Counted from the stretch's first letter, positions 33,936 to 47,551 are shown. The stretch is 64,000 nt of DNA from Lycorma delicatula (GCF_047948215.1 NC_134462.1:113287937-113351936), one strand, 5' to 3'. Numbers and translations: made by a program. The notes: generated from the letters alone by a model not told the origin.

Positions 33936-35138
33936 TTTTCAAAGTAATAAAATAAACTCATAAATTAAAATAGAAATAATTCAGTTTGTTTTTTAAATTA
34001 TATATACTAACTAGTTCATTATTAACTAATTTTATATTAGTTATAGATTTCTTGATTTTATCTCCATACCGTTGTTTATTGAAAAGTTTTGTTAAAAACA
34101 CGTTCTGATCTATTAACCTATACAATACAGTAATTTCATTGAAAATAAAATTTGAATTTTTAAAAGTTCTAATCTTGATTCGTTTTTGCTCTTTCTTTTT
34201 TCTATTTTCATTTTATTTCAATAATATTCTAATTTTCATTGTAAATGTAAGAGGACAATTTTTTTTGTTCAATAAAAGTTAGATCAAACATGACTTTCTT
34301 TGTTAATATTTTCAAATGTTTATAACAACTGAAACTGTGAACCCATTTCCAAAATTCACATGTACTTTTTCTTTTAAGGTTGTATATATTTAGATATTGT
34401 ATAGTTAAATATCTGAATTTATTATTTTTTCGGGTATTCAAATTTTATACTGTAGAAAGAAAAAATGAAAGAAAATGATGATTACTTACTCATTTTCTAT
34501 TTACGATTTCAGGTCTTTTAATCAAATTTTTATGAATTAGGATTTTACTTTATTGTAATTTTCAATTTTACCTGTTAATAATTACATAACACATGAAATT
34601 CTCTTAATAAAAAAAAAGTTAAATTAGATATAAAATATTAGTAACGTAAATTTTAATTTTTTAAAAAAATTTTTATATTATTACTTAACCGTCGATAATT
34701 TATAACACTATTCTGGCTTTCCGAATCATCGATAAATATTGACGTTTCTATTTTATCTTTGTCATAGTACTTTTCTTTGTCCACCATAAAGGTAATATAT
34801 CATTCAAAAACGGGATTTTTCTAGAAGTTCAGTTAATTTGTATCACACCTTTTTCTATTTAAAAGATTTAATTTTTTATTTGAAAAACTAGGATTTAATT
34901 TTAAAAAATCCTCCAGTTTCCAGAGCCATCATGTTATCCAATTAGTAGATAATATCAAACATCATGTAATGTACAAGTGAAGCCACTTTCAAGTCCAATA
35001 TCAGTGTTAATTAAATAGGTCGAATCAAATTACTATTCGGTTCTTTTTCGGAATCCGACAACCACATCTTTTCGATAATTGGGTACCACCATTTTTTTCT
35101 TCCAAATCAATAGGTATTTGCAGATAAAATATATATAT
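33936..35138. other. AT-rich spacer
   Basis: No gene or shared repeat recognised. Confidence 0.4.
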
Positions 35139-35226
35139 AATCTAACCAAACTTAAACTACGCTCGCTTCGATCGCTAGTCAAGGTTAGCAAACGAAGCGA
35201 GAGTAGGTTAAGTTTGGTTAGATTAA
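35139..35226. repeat. Short palindromic element
   Basis: 'taatctaaccaaactta' and 'cgctcgcttcg' on the left face 'cgaagcgag' and 'taagtttggttagatta' on the right. The hairpin is about 88 bases with a central loop near 35,180. The 'taacctaac...gctcgc' type of palindrome is a common small repeat in insect genomes. Confidence 0.8.
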
Positions 35227-35989
35227 ATTTATAATTGGAAGCAATAATACTTATATTAGACCTTTCTCAGGTACATTTGGAAGAGCCATGTTTGAATAGG
35301 AAAGGTGTTCGTATTTATTGCAATTTGTATGTTATTATATCGCTGAATAGAATGGCTCCGTAAACTTTTGCTTCAATTTTAGATGTGTTAATGTTTTACC
35401 AAAAAACAAAAATATTTTCTGTGAATTTATCATTTTACCTCTATTTCTCTAACAAACTTTTAATTAAGCATTCAAAATCAAGCTATTTTACAAGTTTTAA
35501 GTTTTTTTTTTTTTAAATTGGCTGTGTGATTCCGAAAAAGTACCTATTATTATTATTTTAATTTATAAGTGTGTAAAATAAAGTATGGAATTATTCAAGT
35601 AATTTTTCCACTGTTAGACATAGAAAAATGAAAATTTCCAAATGCTTCTATCACAAAACAATCTTTTTTTGCTAAAAGACCAACGTACTCTCTAATTGGC
35701 AGGGAGAATAGTGGTAAATCATTTTAAAAGGGCATTAAAAAACCAAAAATTTTGATGTAATAGACTTCTGTATAACATAACCTAACAATTTAATATTTTC
35801 ACAGCTTAGTTTCAAGAGTGGCTTACAGTACATCCAACGTGGTGGTATATTGCATTATATTATATTAATAATATAATATAATCACTTATAATATAGTGAC
35901 TAATATGTTACTATTAACATAAGTTACTATATGCCGCGCTCAGTTAAAAAAGTTAAGTTCATTTAAAAAGTTACTATGAACCACGCCTC
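35227..35989. other. AT-rich spacer
   Basis: Includes a 'tattatattaataatataata' type AT palindrome near 35,858-35,882. Otherwise nothing recognised. Confidence 0.4.
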
Positions 35990-36266
35990 AGCCGGCGCGG
36001 CTGAGGCGGTTCCCCCCAAGTGATTCCACGCTGGGTCGGCTCCTGTGGCAGAGTCCTCCGGTCAGGGCGATTGAACCCTGGCGAGCTGGAACGGGAAGGT
36101 AGCATCCGCGTCCAGCGGCCCCCTTGGCGGGCCGACCAGGCCTACTGTTCCGGCGGAGATGTTGGCATCGGCCAGGAGATCCCCATTGAGGCGGCCCGAA
36201 AACTTCTTCTGTCTTCTTCCATCTTTTTCTTCTTCTTCTTGGTCTTCTTCAGGTGGTGGTCGTCGA
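35990..36266 (-). other. GC-rich leader or coding-like block of family G (copy G2)
   Basis: Second copy of the GC-rich block, beginning abruptly at 'gccggcgcggctgagg', the point at which similarity to G1 starts. The minus-strand frame DLLADANISAG ... LDADATFPFQLA is shared with G1 but is closed soon after by a stop. The sequence past this block in G1 (including the histone-type stem-loops) is absent, so G2 is truncated. Confidence 0.4.
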
Positions 36267-36485
36267 TGAATTAAAAATTCACTTTCTTGCTCGCTCTTTT
36301 ATTGGAGCCTTGAGAATGGTGGAGCCGCACGCCGCTACGGCGGGAGAACTGCGCGGTCATGGGGCAGTCATTTGGGCGCGGGAGTGACGCTTGTACCAGC
36401 GCGTACGTATACTGTGCTCCAACTGACATCTCTACTGCTACCGTTGTTGTCCGCCGATATTAAATTAGGCATATATGTGGTAACA
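36267..36485 (-). mobile_element. Candidate LTR, family G (copy G2)
   Basis: Minus-strand TGTTACCACATATATG ... TTTAATTCA, 219 bases, with 'ctccaataaaagagcg' as in copy G1. Same polarity relative to the GC-rich block. Confidence 0.4.
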
Positions 36486-37251
36486 ATATATAACTTAATT
36501 ATATGCATAGATAGCTCTCGCTACTGCGAAAATGTGATGCAATATAGCTTTTATAGATAAACTCCAGTCTCTTACAAATTTTATTTCTCAAAAACTTATA
36601 TCTAACTTAAAAATATTATAATCTGGTCATTTACTCGTAATATTATTACACAATAAATGAATTGGTCACAATAAATGACCGAGTAAAATATTTCCGGTTC
36701 TCAGTTTAAATATAACCATTCATCCAAGAATGACGTTCTCTGGAATGATTTACCCCTATCACCATCCTCAAAGTTAAATAAAACCGTTGATACAAAAATT
36801 ATTCAGATTATTCTAGTAATTCCTGAGTTTTAAGCAAACATCGATACATATAAAAATACACAAGGACAATTATGATTTATATAAGAGAAACATCCTACAA
36901 AAATACATAATAAAATTATTGATATTAAACCATAGAAATGAAATTAGAATATAAAATATAAATTTTTGTGCCGAATATAATATGTCCGTTAAAAATAAAA
37001 AGTCTGCCAAATTAAACGAGAAAAAAATAAAGAAAAAGTCGTTGTGTAGTACGTCAACAATCTTCTTTTGAATCTCTATATTAGGCGTTACAAAGCATAC
37101 ATGTAGTCGCTTCATAATATCCCAATAATCTGTTCTTGCACATAAAAAATTCTATTTTATATCTTTGTTAAAAACTTACATAAAATATAAAACACTGATG
37201 ATATCATATAAAAAATATCAATAACCTCAAAAATTGTTTACTTATGCATGC

Positions 37252-37254
<3 letters not shown>
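36486..37254. other. AT-rich spacer
   Basis: A small minus frame at 36,870-37,115 is AT-driven and has no domain. Nothing else recognised. Confidence 0.4.
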
Positions 37255-37255
<1 letters not shown>

Positions 37256-37311
<56 letters not shown>

Positions 37312-37388
37312 TTACTTATGTAGAATATAGAATACTTCAAGTAATATGATACGAATCATATTACGAGAATACGATGCTGTTCCGTATA

Positions 37389-37425
<37 letters not shown>

Positions 37426-37428
37426 CAT
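37256..37428. repeat. Two (TA)n microsatellites
   Basis: TA tracts at about 37,256-37,312 and 37,386-37,424 bracket about 75 bases containing a 'tatgatacg-aat-cgtatcata'-like palindrome (37,345-37,365). Confidence 0.9.
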
Positions 37429-38107
37429 GGTATAAGGAACATTATTGGTAAAGCAAGAGGGTTACACCATTCTAATAACAGTGTAACTATATGAGCTCTC
37501 TTGTACAAGGAAGAAAAAGGGAACCAAGAACATTAATCCCTGCAGGCAATGGAGTGCATCCCTCATCCCAACAGAATATTTTGTACTTATTTCCTTTGAT
37601 CTTGATCCTAGTAAAAATTTTTTCGCGAGTCTAAGCTTCTTCTGGTTTATGTCGCGCCAGCTCGCAGCTAAATATTTCTCCCTTATGATGCATTTCACAG
37701 CTCTCTTTCTCTTTCTATATGTAACCTTAAAACGCTACTCAACTTTTGTATCGAATAAAATATCTCTAAGTGATATTTTGCAATTCAAATGTTATTATTT
37801 AAAAATATACATAACATATATTTTAACACCATTGCTACTCGAGCACGTAAACGAACCTTTCAAAATTGAAATCCTTTTTGTTCATGCTAAATATCGACTG
37901 TGCATTACTAAAAAGAATAAAAAAGTGAGATATCGGAAAAAAATAAATTCTACTATGACTTTTAGAAGTTTAAAATATTTTTTAATTAATCTTACATTTT
38001 AAAGATTGTTATATTAAAAAGCTTAAAGCTGTAATTGATCTTAATTAAATTCTGTTAATTTATTAATTAATAGAAAAAAACTAAGGAAAAAATTGATCTA
38101 CACTAGT
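37429..38107. other. Unassigned sequence
   Basis: Two opposed frames at about 37,462-37,698 (minus) and 37,649-38,002 (plus) show no known domain. The former is 78 residues with a basic N-terminal half. I do not call either a gene. Confidence 0.3.
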
Positions 38108-38875
38108 ATATTGTACTTCCTTATACGAAGTAAAGAAAGTATTGTGATCGCAAAAAATTTCGGTTTTCACATTTCAACGGAAATATCCATTTTGACCATC
38201 CCTGAATCCATTTTGACTAAGTTCGACGTAACGTCTGTACGTACGTATGTATCTCGCATAATTCAAAAACAATTAGCCGTAGGATGTTGAAATTGTCGAT
38301 TTAGAACTGTTGTAACATCTAGTTGCACATCTCATATTTTGATTGCAATCGACTGGACCAAAAGTGTCCAAAAAAGCTCAAAATCCAAAAAAATGGATTT
38401 TTAACTACTGTAATAAGCCTTCATCGAGAATTTTTCAACGACATATCATAAGTATTATTTATTTTCATTGGTTCCAGAGTTATAGGCAAATAACATTTTA
38501 AACCCTCATTGAGAGCTTTTCAACGATGTATCATATATTGTACTTATTTTGATACCAGAGTTATAGCCCAATAAAATATTAATTAATGAAATATTGGGAT
38601 CTTACAAGGGAAAGGCACATCGGTTCGAATCAGACTTCATCTCCTTTTTTTAACTTTTTTTTTAATTTAAATATATTGGTTTGTTAATAATTATTAATCT
38701 CTGATTGTAATAAAAAATTTCACGATAAATAATGTTTCAATAAAAAAAAAATGCAAAAATATCCAAAGTTATTAATGAAATAAAATTTTATGTGCACGTT
38801 TCATTTAACAAAAATGTGTTTATGTAATTTAATAGGCATACAAGGATGATATGTGGTGTCCATATCAGATATTTA
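38108..38875 (+). repeat. Dispersed repeat family B, full length (copy B4)
   Basis: Starts 'gtacttccttatacgaag' and ends 'tggtgtccatatcagat'. Landmarks 'tttcaacggaaatatcc', 'tatctcgcataattc' and 'ggcacatcggttcgaat' are in the same order as copy B5. An internal stretch ('ttcatcgagaatttttcaac' / 'ttgagagcttttcaac') is duplicated near 38,420-38,570, making this copy longer than B5. Non-coding. Confidence 0.8.
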
Positions 38876-38947
38876 TATATATTTCGCAAAATGAACGGTT
38901 TGCAACGAGGAAAGTCATCGTTCACTGTGCATCAAAAAAGGCATTAT

Positions 38948-39122
38948 ATACAGAGAGAATCACGAAAAAGTAACAAAACTTTAGGACATGTTCTACCGGT
39001 GAAAATAAACAAAAAGGTTCATATAGAGGTTCAAAAACGCTTTTTTAGCGAATATCGTTTAGCTAAAAATTTCGCTATCATTTCTGCACCTTCGGTAAAA
39101 TTAACCCAGACTGTATTTCTTG
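38948..39122 (+). mobile_element. Family D, left part only (copy D4)
   Basis: Starts 'tatacagagagaatcacg' as in copy D1, followed by 'ttctaccggtgaaaata', 'aacgcttttttagcg' and the 'aaatttcgctatcatttc' block. The second arm is missing; the Jockey-like sequence follows directly. Confidence 0.6.
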
Positions 39123-39139
39123 GTACTTAAATTAAGGGA

Positions 39140-39740
39140 AAAATTGATATGTTTTATACTAAATCTGACCTGACAAATTACAAAAAAGAAGGAATGGAAT
39201 GCCCTCCAATTCAACTGGACAATACTTTCCTTGACATGAATATTATAGGTATCTAGGGTTATCTAGATCGTGGATTCACCTGGAAGGATCACGACAGTGA
39301 GAAGAGGAGAACTGAACACTAAATTGGGACGAATGTACTGGCTCTTTGGTAGACGATCTCATGTGTCCTTGACGAATTGTTGCTGTATAAGATTTTCCTC
39401 AAACCAATATGGAGGTATAGTGCACAAGTATCGGGAACTACTAGTAATAAAAACGTTGAAACCATCAAACGGTTTCAAAACAAGGTTCTCAGGATGGTTT
39501 CAGAGGCTCCATGGTTCGCTAGAAACGATGAGGCACACGAGTATCTTGGGGTGCCGTGTCTTAGTGAGGAGATAGGAGATAGGAACAACATATCAAAGAT
39601 GGACAAGCATGTGAATTATGTAGCACTGAATTTACTTGAAAAAGGTGAGGTGAGGAAGTAAGACGATCGAAGAGGCTATATGCTCTGGACCTCGCTGATC
39701 TTTGAAGACATGGAAGACCATCGGACTGCGTGACCCGTGA
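39140..39740 (+). pseudogene. Jockey-clade-like LINE reverse transcriptase, C-terminal end
   Basis: Plus strand, spread over frames. Near 39,195 it reads ECPPIQLDN, then near 39,260 YLDRGFTWKDH, the usual 'CPPxxLNN ... YLGxxLDRxLTWxxH' of jockey-type RT. Next come GRMYWLFGRRS near 39,330 and LLYKIFLKPIWRYSAQ near 39,380, followed by the thumb segment TIKRFQNKVLRMVSEAPWF and NDEAHEYLGVP near 39,460-39,550. The end is HVNYVALNLLEKGE near 39,615. The central frame stays open for 94 residues (39,377-39,661); earlier parts are frameshifted and stopped. The catalytic palm is not present, so this is a 5'-truncated dead copy. Confidence 0.8.
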
Positions 39741-40290
39741 TTATTCTGCGGTTATTATGTTAAATATAGTTTAAAATTTTAGAATCTCTACTATTGTTTA
39801 TTTGACTTTAATATTTATGAGACTGGATTACGCTAATGTTTTGTGATTTTATTATTATCTAATTTCATTATTAACATTATATTTGAGGTAGGCTACCGAT
39901 TGGATGGTTTCCTGACTCGTTACTCTTAGCAATACAGCTTTACTTATGGTTGAAAACCTTTTGGCGACCGATTATAAAAAAAACTGCTCAAAAAAGAATG
40001 AAAAAAAAATTTACGTCATCCTGATCCCCGTAGGGAAAGAAATTCTCCCTGTGACGATCCCGGTCATCCCACCATCCCTCCGCTCCTATCCCTCACGGGT
40101 TTTACCGGAGGTCGTCTATTAGAACCTCTAAACCTGACAACACAACACAGTCATCAGTTTGGCCTGTCAGGACTTCTGTCTTTGACCTATGCAAATACCT
40201 CAGCAGATATTTCCATCAGTCTATTTACACAATTTCTATTGCCTTCGTATGGCCTGTATCAACCACGTTCCCCTATCATATTTTACAACC
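39741..40290. other. Unassigned, with a GC-richer patch at 40.0-40.28 kb
   Basis: The patch has 'cccgtagggaaagaaatt' and pyrimidine-rich runs without an open frame. It may be the UTR of an unrecognised LINE. No match elsewhere in the window. Confidence 0.3.
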
Positions 40291-41427
40291 CTCAACTATC
40301 AAATTAATTTTGAAGTCAACGCTAAATAAATAATTAAGCTAATTTTAAGAATTAATAAACTGGTCTTTAATATATATTTTCAGTTAATTTAAAGGTTAGA
40401 TAGGCAAACGAAATGGTTATTTTGAATTTTTTTTAAAGACTAGTCTACGATTGTTTCTATAAAGAAAGTCTACCTATTCAACTAAAATTTATTTTAAATA
40501 AATAGTTAATAAATTAAACTGAAGTATTAATAATTGATTATGAAATTAAATTTATTATTAATTAAAAATAATGTATATTTAACCAAATGACTTTAAAAAA
40601 CAGGAAGTGATTTATTTTTTTTATAAATATCTTTATTTTGATATGAAGTATCTATTAATGAGTTTCAAACGATTTTAATTATTTGGTTTCGAAAATAAAT
40701 TCCGTACACAGTTCTCAGATTTTAAATTTTTTAATTATCATTTTCCTATTGTCACTGGTGTAGTTATGAGAGACTGAACTACAAATTTATTCAGTTCAAT
40801 GTTTTTAGAATTAATTGGACACAAATAGATATACCACCCGCTTTATTTATTTATTCGATTCTTATAGTCCGGTAAAAAAAAATTAACACAAATCTTAAGT
40901 AAAATTAAATTAAAAACTTCTTCAGCTAAGAGTGGCATTTTTTTTTTTAAATGAATCGTTGAAAAAGTAAAGAAAACGTTTTTCTTTTAAATTCGTTTAC
41001 AGCCGGTCACACAAACCGGCTATTTAACTAATAAAATTTAACTGTAGTGAAACATCAAATTAGTTTATAAATAAAAAAAAAATTATTTCCATTCTCTGCT
41101 CATGCCCCAACGTAGCGGTTAGTATAATTAAAAATGCACCTCGGGTTTTTTACAATGCACCCTTCCCGGTAAACAGACATCTCCAGTTGTACAGGAAACA
41201 TGTAAATGGTAGCCCCACACCTATTGAACAGTGGCACATGAATAATTTTAATAGGCACTCCCCTCGCTTTCTCACAATAAAAAAAAAATCTATAAGGAAG
41301 TTTTACGGGAACTAATCTCGAATTGTATAAAGTAAAATAGAAATTAACAGAAAATAATACAATATTATCGACAGTAAAAAATCGAATAAAAATGTATTTC
41401 AACTTTTTAGGCATTATACCTCTAGAG
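40291..41427. other. AT-rich spacer
   Basis: A minus frame at 41,100-41,444 (114 residues) has no recognisable domain and mixed composition. I leave it unsupported. Otherwise AT-rich DNA. Confidence 0.35.
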
Positions 41428-41497
41428 CAGCGATCTCCAAACATTTTTGTTTGCGTACCTCTAGGATGAAAATAATTATAAGTTGTACCCCATATAA

Positions 41498-41501
<4 letters not shown>

Positions 41502-41552
<51 letters not shown>

Positions 41553-41572
41553 TGTGTGTGTGCGCGCGCGCA
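41502..41572. repeat. (AT)n-(TG)n-(CG)n compound microsatellite
   Basis: Lies inside the hAT-like element. Confidence 0.9.
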
Positions 41573-41641
41573 TGTAGTAAAAAATGAAATTATCTATACT
41601 ACTTCTTTGGCGTAGCCCCAAGTATAAGTCTTTGCTGGACC

Positions 41642-41916
41642 TTTCTTTTTCTGTTTAGTCTCCGGAACCACCGTAAGGTATTGCTTCAGAGGATGATATG
41701 TATGAATGTAAATGAAGTGTAGTGTTGCTCAGTCTGAGGTCGACCATTCCTGAGATGTGTAGTTAATTGAAACCCAACCACCAAAGAACACCGGTATCCA
41801 CGATCTAGTATTAAAATCATATAAAAGCCTTTACTAGGATTTGAACCATAGAACTCTCGACTTCGAAATCAGCTGATTTGAGATGACGATTTTATATTAG
41901 ACCAACCCGATGGGTC
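41642..41916 (-). mobile_element. tRNA-derived SINE nested in the hAT-like element (copy S5)
   Basis: Near full-length minus-strand copy with the 3' tail 'ggttccggagactaaac', body, B box 'ggttcaaatcc' and head 'gggttggtctaatata'. Flanks 'gtctttgctggacc' at 41,628-41,641 and 'cactttgctcgaac' at 41,917-41,930 agree at 10 of 14 positions and may be a decayed target duplication. Confidence 0.75.
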
Positions 41917-41939
41917 ACTTTGCTCGAACTTTTATTATT

Positions 41940-42206
41940 TTTTTTTTTATAAATACATCCAGAGCGACCAGTACAGCCTTAAACCATTTCCTCGATCGCT
42001 CCAGCGTGTCGTGGCAGCAGATTGCTCCAACCTGAGAGTTGGCTTTCCCAGAGGTCCCCAACGGGGTCTTCCCTTGATAATAGGAACAAGGTGACCTCCG
42101 CTTCTGGATAGTCGAGATGTCCCTCTCCAGGAGCTGCCCTTCCCGGCTCTAATCTACTAGATTCCAGGCATAGATTTAGCATACTTTTTCCCTTAACACG
42201 CCCTTT
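41940..42206. other. GC-rich segment between nested SINEs
   Basis: Unlike the AT-rich surroundings. The minus strand has a 76-residue frame (41,979-42,209) with WESQLSGWSNLLPR and no known domain. It could be a fragment of another retroelement captured inside the hAT-like element. Confidence 0.3.
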
Positions 42207-42220
42207 CACTTTACTCGACC

Positions 42221-42460
42221 TTCTTTCTTTTTCCTGTTTAGCCTCCGGTAACTACCGTTTAAATAATTCTTCAGAGGATGATATGTATGAGTGTGAATGA
42301 AGTGTAGTCTTGTAAATTCTCAGTTCGACCATACCTGAGATGTGTGGTTAATTGAAACCCAACCACCAAAGAACACCGGTATCCACGATCTAGTATTCAA
42401 GTCCGTGTAAAAATAGCTGGCTTTACTAGGACTTGAACGCTGGAACTCTCGACTTCCAAA
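42221..42460 (-). mobile_element. 5'-truncated SINE with exact 14-bp target duplication (copy S6)
   Basis: Minus-strand copy whose 3' tail ('ccggaggctaaacagg' plus A-rich end on minus) is intact but whose tRNA head stops inside the region after the B box. The bases 'cactttactcgacc' occur at both 42,207-42,220 and 42,461-42,474 without mismatch. This is direct evidence of LINE-mediated insertion with 5' truncation. Confidence 0.9.
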
Positions 42461-42612
42461 CACTTTACTCGACCTGGGATACCCGTACCCCACTTTGGAG
42501 ACTATTGCTCTAAAGCTATGCTGCAAGAAGGAAGTACGGTAATCTATCAAAAAATGGAATGTCAAATATGTGTCGACAACATCTATTGATGTTATTGAAA
42601 ACCAAAGAATGT

Positions 42613-42770
42613 TATATTCTTTGGTGGTTGAGTTTCAATCAACCACAAATCTCAGGAACGGTCGACCTCTGTACAAGACTACACTTCATATACATTCATA
42701 CATATATCCTCATTCATCCTCTGAAGTATTACCTTACGGTAGTTTCCAGGCTAGACAGAAAAATAAAGAA
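42613..42770 (+). mobile_element. SINE 3' part (copy S7)
   Basis: Plus-strand body from 'ttctttggtggttgag' through 'gtacaagactacactt' to the tail 'ttccaggctagacagaaaa'. The tRNA head is missing. The opposite orientation to the two SINEs 150 bases away makes this locus an inverted SINE pair. Confidence 0.75.
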
Positions 42771-44839
42771 TATATGAAGAACTAGATGTAACTGATGTTA
42801 ATCGATTTTTTATTTTCAACCATTAAAATATTTTTGCACGGTTGTGTAAAATAACAAAATGCACAACAACAATAAATAAAAATACGTAATGCGTTATAAA
42901 TAAAACCATCTTCTACAATTTTCATTCAGTTTATTGTTTTTAGCACAGACTATCCATTAATTAACATTTTATTATGTAAGATTTCTGTTATGGGATTAAC
43001 TATTTTAAAAACTACGTAAAAATATAAAAGAAATTGTATAAAATGTAGTTTGCAGTACAGTATTGGTTCATAGAATATTTAAACAGTTAAATAAAAAATA
43101 AATAAATAAAATAAAATGCATTGTAATCATAAAGTAAGTTAGTTATATAAAATATAAATGTGTCGTTTATAAAATTACAGTTTAGACGCGACGTAAAGTA
43201 TATTAAATAAATTACGAAAAATATATTTCGTTTAAAATTTAATATAATATACGTAATTAAAGTAGAAAATGTTGAAAACTGTAATAATATGTAAAATAAA
43301 CTTGACGTGTCATTTTTATTTTTGTTAAAATAATTTTTAAGATGGAAAACTTATTTATTTAGATGTAAAAATTTTGTGGATAGCAATAAAAATATTTTTA
43401 GGGTTATAAAACGTTTATTTTGTTATGTTATAACACTAGGAGACGTTGAAGAAGGTAGTAATATTTTTAGTAGTAAAATTATTATTTTTAACACCACCAG
43501 GGACCACCCTTAAGGGAAAGCAGGACAAAATTTTACGCGACCGCGACCCAATGTTTCTATCTTTTTCTAACTCTCTCGCTTTCTCTTTCCGCATTCGCTG
43601 ATCTATTCTTTATTTACCTGTTCAATTGCATCCCTAGGGACAAAGGGGTTGAGAACATTTACTCTCATCTTGTGAACTGAAAACCTAACCGACAACCAGA
43701 CACTAGGGTAACCCACCAAGATAATATGCAAATAGTAAAACCAATCTATGGGTATCCATCGGTTTATTTTAGTACTATTATGTTCATTTTCAACTCTTTT
43801 TTTTTTAAATCGGTATTCTAAATTCGATTGATAGATTTACTATTCTAACATTTACTAGAGAAAAAAAGCCGCTAAATATGTTGAAAATTCGTTTCACCGG
43901 GAATTTAATTATTTATTTAGAACCTTGTAAAAATATAAAACACGAAAATATCTTAATTAATAATGCATAATTCCTTAATCCGCAGATCTACGTAAGTAAC
44001 TAGTGCTTGCCAATCAAAATATAATTTTGATAGACTATTGGTGTACTGAAAGTGTAATAGTAATATTAAAAAAGGAACTTATGGTATAGATTGTACCACA
44101 CAACCTAACGTATTATTATAGCGTTACATAGTCTTTGCATAGCAACTGATTACAGTATTGAATAGTCGTATAAATATATCTCGTAAAATATAATATATAG
44201 GGAGGCCTAAATTGAAAATATACCAAAAATTAGACAAGACAACAACCTAGGTGGTTGGTAAAATCAATTGAAATCCAGATCCCAATAAAAATTGTAATTA
44301 TTATTAAAGGTACCTCAATGAAATGAGAAAATTTAAAACTTTGTATTTAAATAAGTTTTAAGGCGGATTTTTTTTGCTCAGTAACATGCAATTTTATTTT
44401 TGAAAAATAACGCTTGACAGGTGAGCACCATTATGATAAACAAACATAAATACACACACATACACATAATAAATAATTACAAACAAAAAACAAACATACA
44501 TAACAGTTAAGTACATTAACACTCCTCCTATGGATGTAGTCGGGTAAAAATGACAATTAAATGAAGAAATAGATTGACTAACAGGTAGCTCACGTGCTAC
44601 TTTTTATTTTACATACACATAAAGCTTTTGTGTAATTTTATTCATAAGAAATCATTTATATATATCAATAATTTACAACTGAAATAAAAGGCTTATTTAT
44701 TTATTTTCAATCTCATCCTATTTTCTAACACATCTTTTGAACTATATGTTTTGGAACGGAGATTGTACTGGTATATTTTACTTGTTTCTTGACTTGGTGA
44801 TACACTGTTATTTCTATTTTGGTTCGTTTCGCACGTCCT
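42771..44839. other. AT-rich spacer, possible retroelement end near 44.7-44.84 kb
   Basis: About 2 kb of AT-rich DNA. A slightly GC-richer patch at 43.49-43.74 kb has no open frame. A minus frame at about 44,830-44,693 contains QYNLRSKTYSSKD; 'YNLRSR'-like motifs occur at the C-terminus of some LTR retrotransposon polyproteins, but this alone is weak. Confidence 0.3.

Positions 44840-44870
<31 letters not shown>
44839..44870. repeat. (GT)n microsatellite
   Basis: About 15 GT units abutting the left end of family D copy D2. Confidence 0.9.
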
Positions 44871-44872
<2 letters not shown>

Positions 44873-45656
44873 AGAGTGTTCCATGAAGAAACTAAAAAAT
44901 CTTCAGGACATGTTTTACTAGTGAAAATTATGAAAAAAATTTTTATAAACATAGGACTGAAAACGCGAGTTATAGCAAAAAAAAATATTTCGCCCGGCTT
45001 TCAGCTCTTCTAATAAAAAATGAGCCTTATTGTAATTTTTGGGATCCAAATTAAGCAGTAAATTTGATGGTTTCTTATGTAGTTTAAGCTGCGAAATATG
45101 ATAAAATAATACCCAAAACTGTAACCATAGTAGTTTTTAAGTTATCCGACGTAAAGCACAAAATTCGATGCCGAAAAACAAGTTTTTTTTAGGTTTGTAG
45201 TACAATAACGTTGTTAACCGACGAATAAATGCAAAAGATTTAAAAACTAAACTTGTAGAGAATTTAATTTTGAGAAAATTAATGTAAATATAGTCAATAA
45301 AAAATATATAAAAACTTTTTATTGAAAACAAAACTGGTATTTTACTGAAGCAAAACTAACGAAAAACAGATAGAAAATGGTATTATTCTTTTTGTACCTA
45401 ATAAACATTATTCTTAATATAGCAAAACAACTAAGTCTGTTTTGTTTTAATAAAAAACCTTTACTCCTTAATTTGTTTCCCAGAAATTATAGTAGGGCTT
45501 CTTTTTATTAGAAGAGCTGAAATCCGGGAAAAATTTTCTACTAGACGTAACTCGAAAACTAAGCGTTTTCAGACCTATATGTTTATACGATTTTTTACAA
45601 TATTTACACCAGTAAAACATGTGAAAGTTTCTCCGTTAGTTCGTGGGACACCTGTA
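44869..45656. mobile_element. Inverted-repeat element family D (copy D2)
   Basis: Left end 'tacagagtgttccatgaag', right end 'ttcgtgggacacctgta'. The inverted arms continue inward for about 150 bases, pairing 'gttttactagtgaaaatt' with its counterpart near 45,600 and 'ggctttcagctcttc' at 45,000 with 'gaagagctgaaatcc' at 45,510. The centre is AT-rich and non-coding. It is flanked on both sides by microsatellites. Confidence 0.8.
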
Positions 45657-45666
45657 AATATAACAC

Positions 45667-47184
<1,518 letters not shown>

Positions 47185-47551
47185 AAAGGCCTATTACTGC
47201 AGTTAAGAAAAAGTCCAAAATCCAATTTTTTTGGATTTTGAGATTTTTGGACACTTTGGTTCAGACGATTGCAGTCAAAAGAGAAGGGTGCACAACTAGA
47301 TGTTACAACAGTCCTAAATCCAAAATTTCAACATGCTACGGCTAATTGTTTTTGAGGTATGCGAGATACATACCTCAAAAACCTCTGTACGTACGTACAA
47401 AAACCAATACGTACCTCTGTACGTACGTACAGACGTTACGTCGAAACTAGTTAAAATGAACAGGAATGGTCAAAATGGATATTTCCGTTGAAATCTGAAA
47501 AATGTAATTTTTCGCAATCACAATACTTCCTTTACTTCGTGCAAGGAAGTA
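47185..47551 (-). repeat. Family B, truncated (copy B3)
   Basis: Minus-strand copy holding only the 'acttccttgcacgaag' half, to the 'attactgcagttaagaa' block. An internal expansion at 47,355-47,440 repeats 'gaggtatg...catacctc' and 'tctgtacgtacgtac' phrases two times each, which other copies lack. Confidence 0.75.

Larger units (their letters stand above)
41428..42507. mobile_element. Non-autonomous hAT-like element, 1.08 kb
   Basis: Left end 'cagcgatctccaaac' with 'gtacct' soon after. Right end 'gtaccccactttggag' then 'actattg'. The ends form imperfect inverted repeats of hAT type (CAGnG...). The 8-base flanks are ctctagag at 41,420-41,427 and ctctaaag at 42,508-42,515, seven of eight identical, as expected for a hAT target duplication. 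The interior carries an (AT)n(TG)n(CG)n microsatellite and two nested SINEs (S5, S6). No transposase is encoded. Confidence 0.75.

Noticed and set aside
41100..41444. 114-residue minus-strand gene
   Set aside because: No domain, no neighbours or signals. It ends at the hAT-like element edge and is not supported.
47360..47440. CRISPR-like array of short repeats
   Set aside because: Only two near-copies of 'tctgtacgtacgtac', within a family B element; no regular spacers and a eukaryotic setting.
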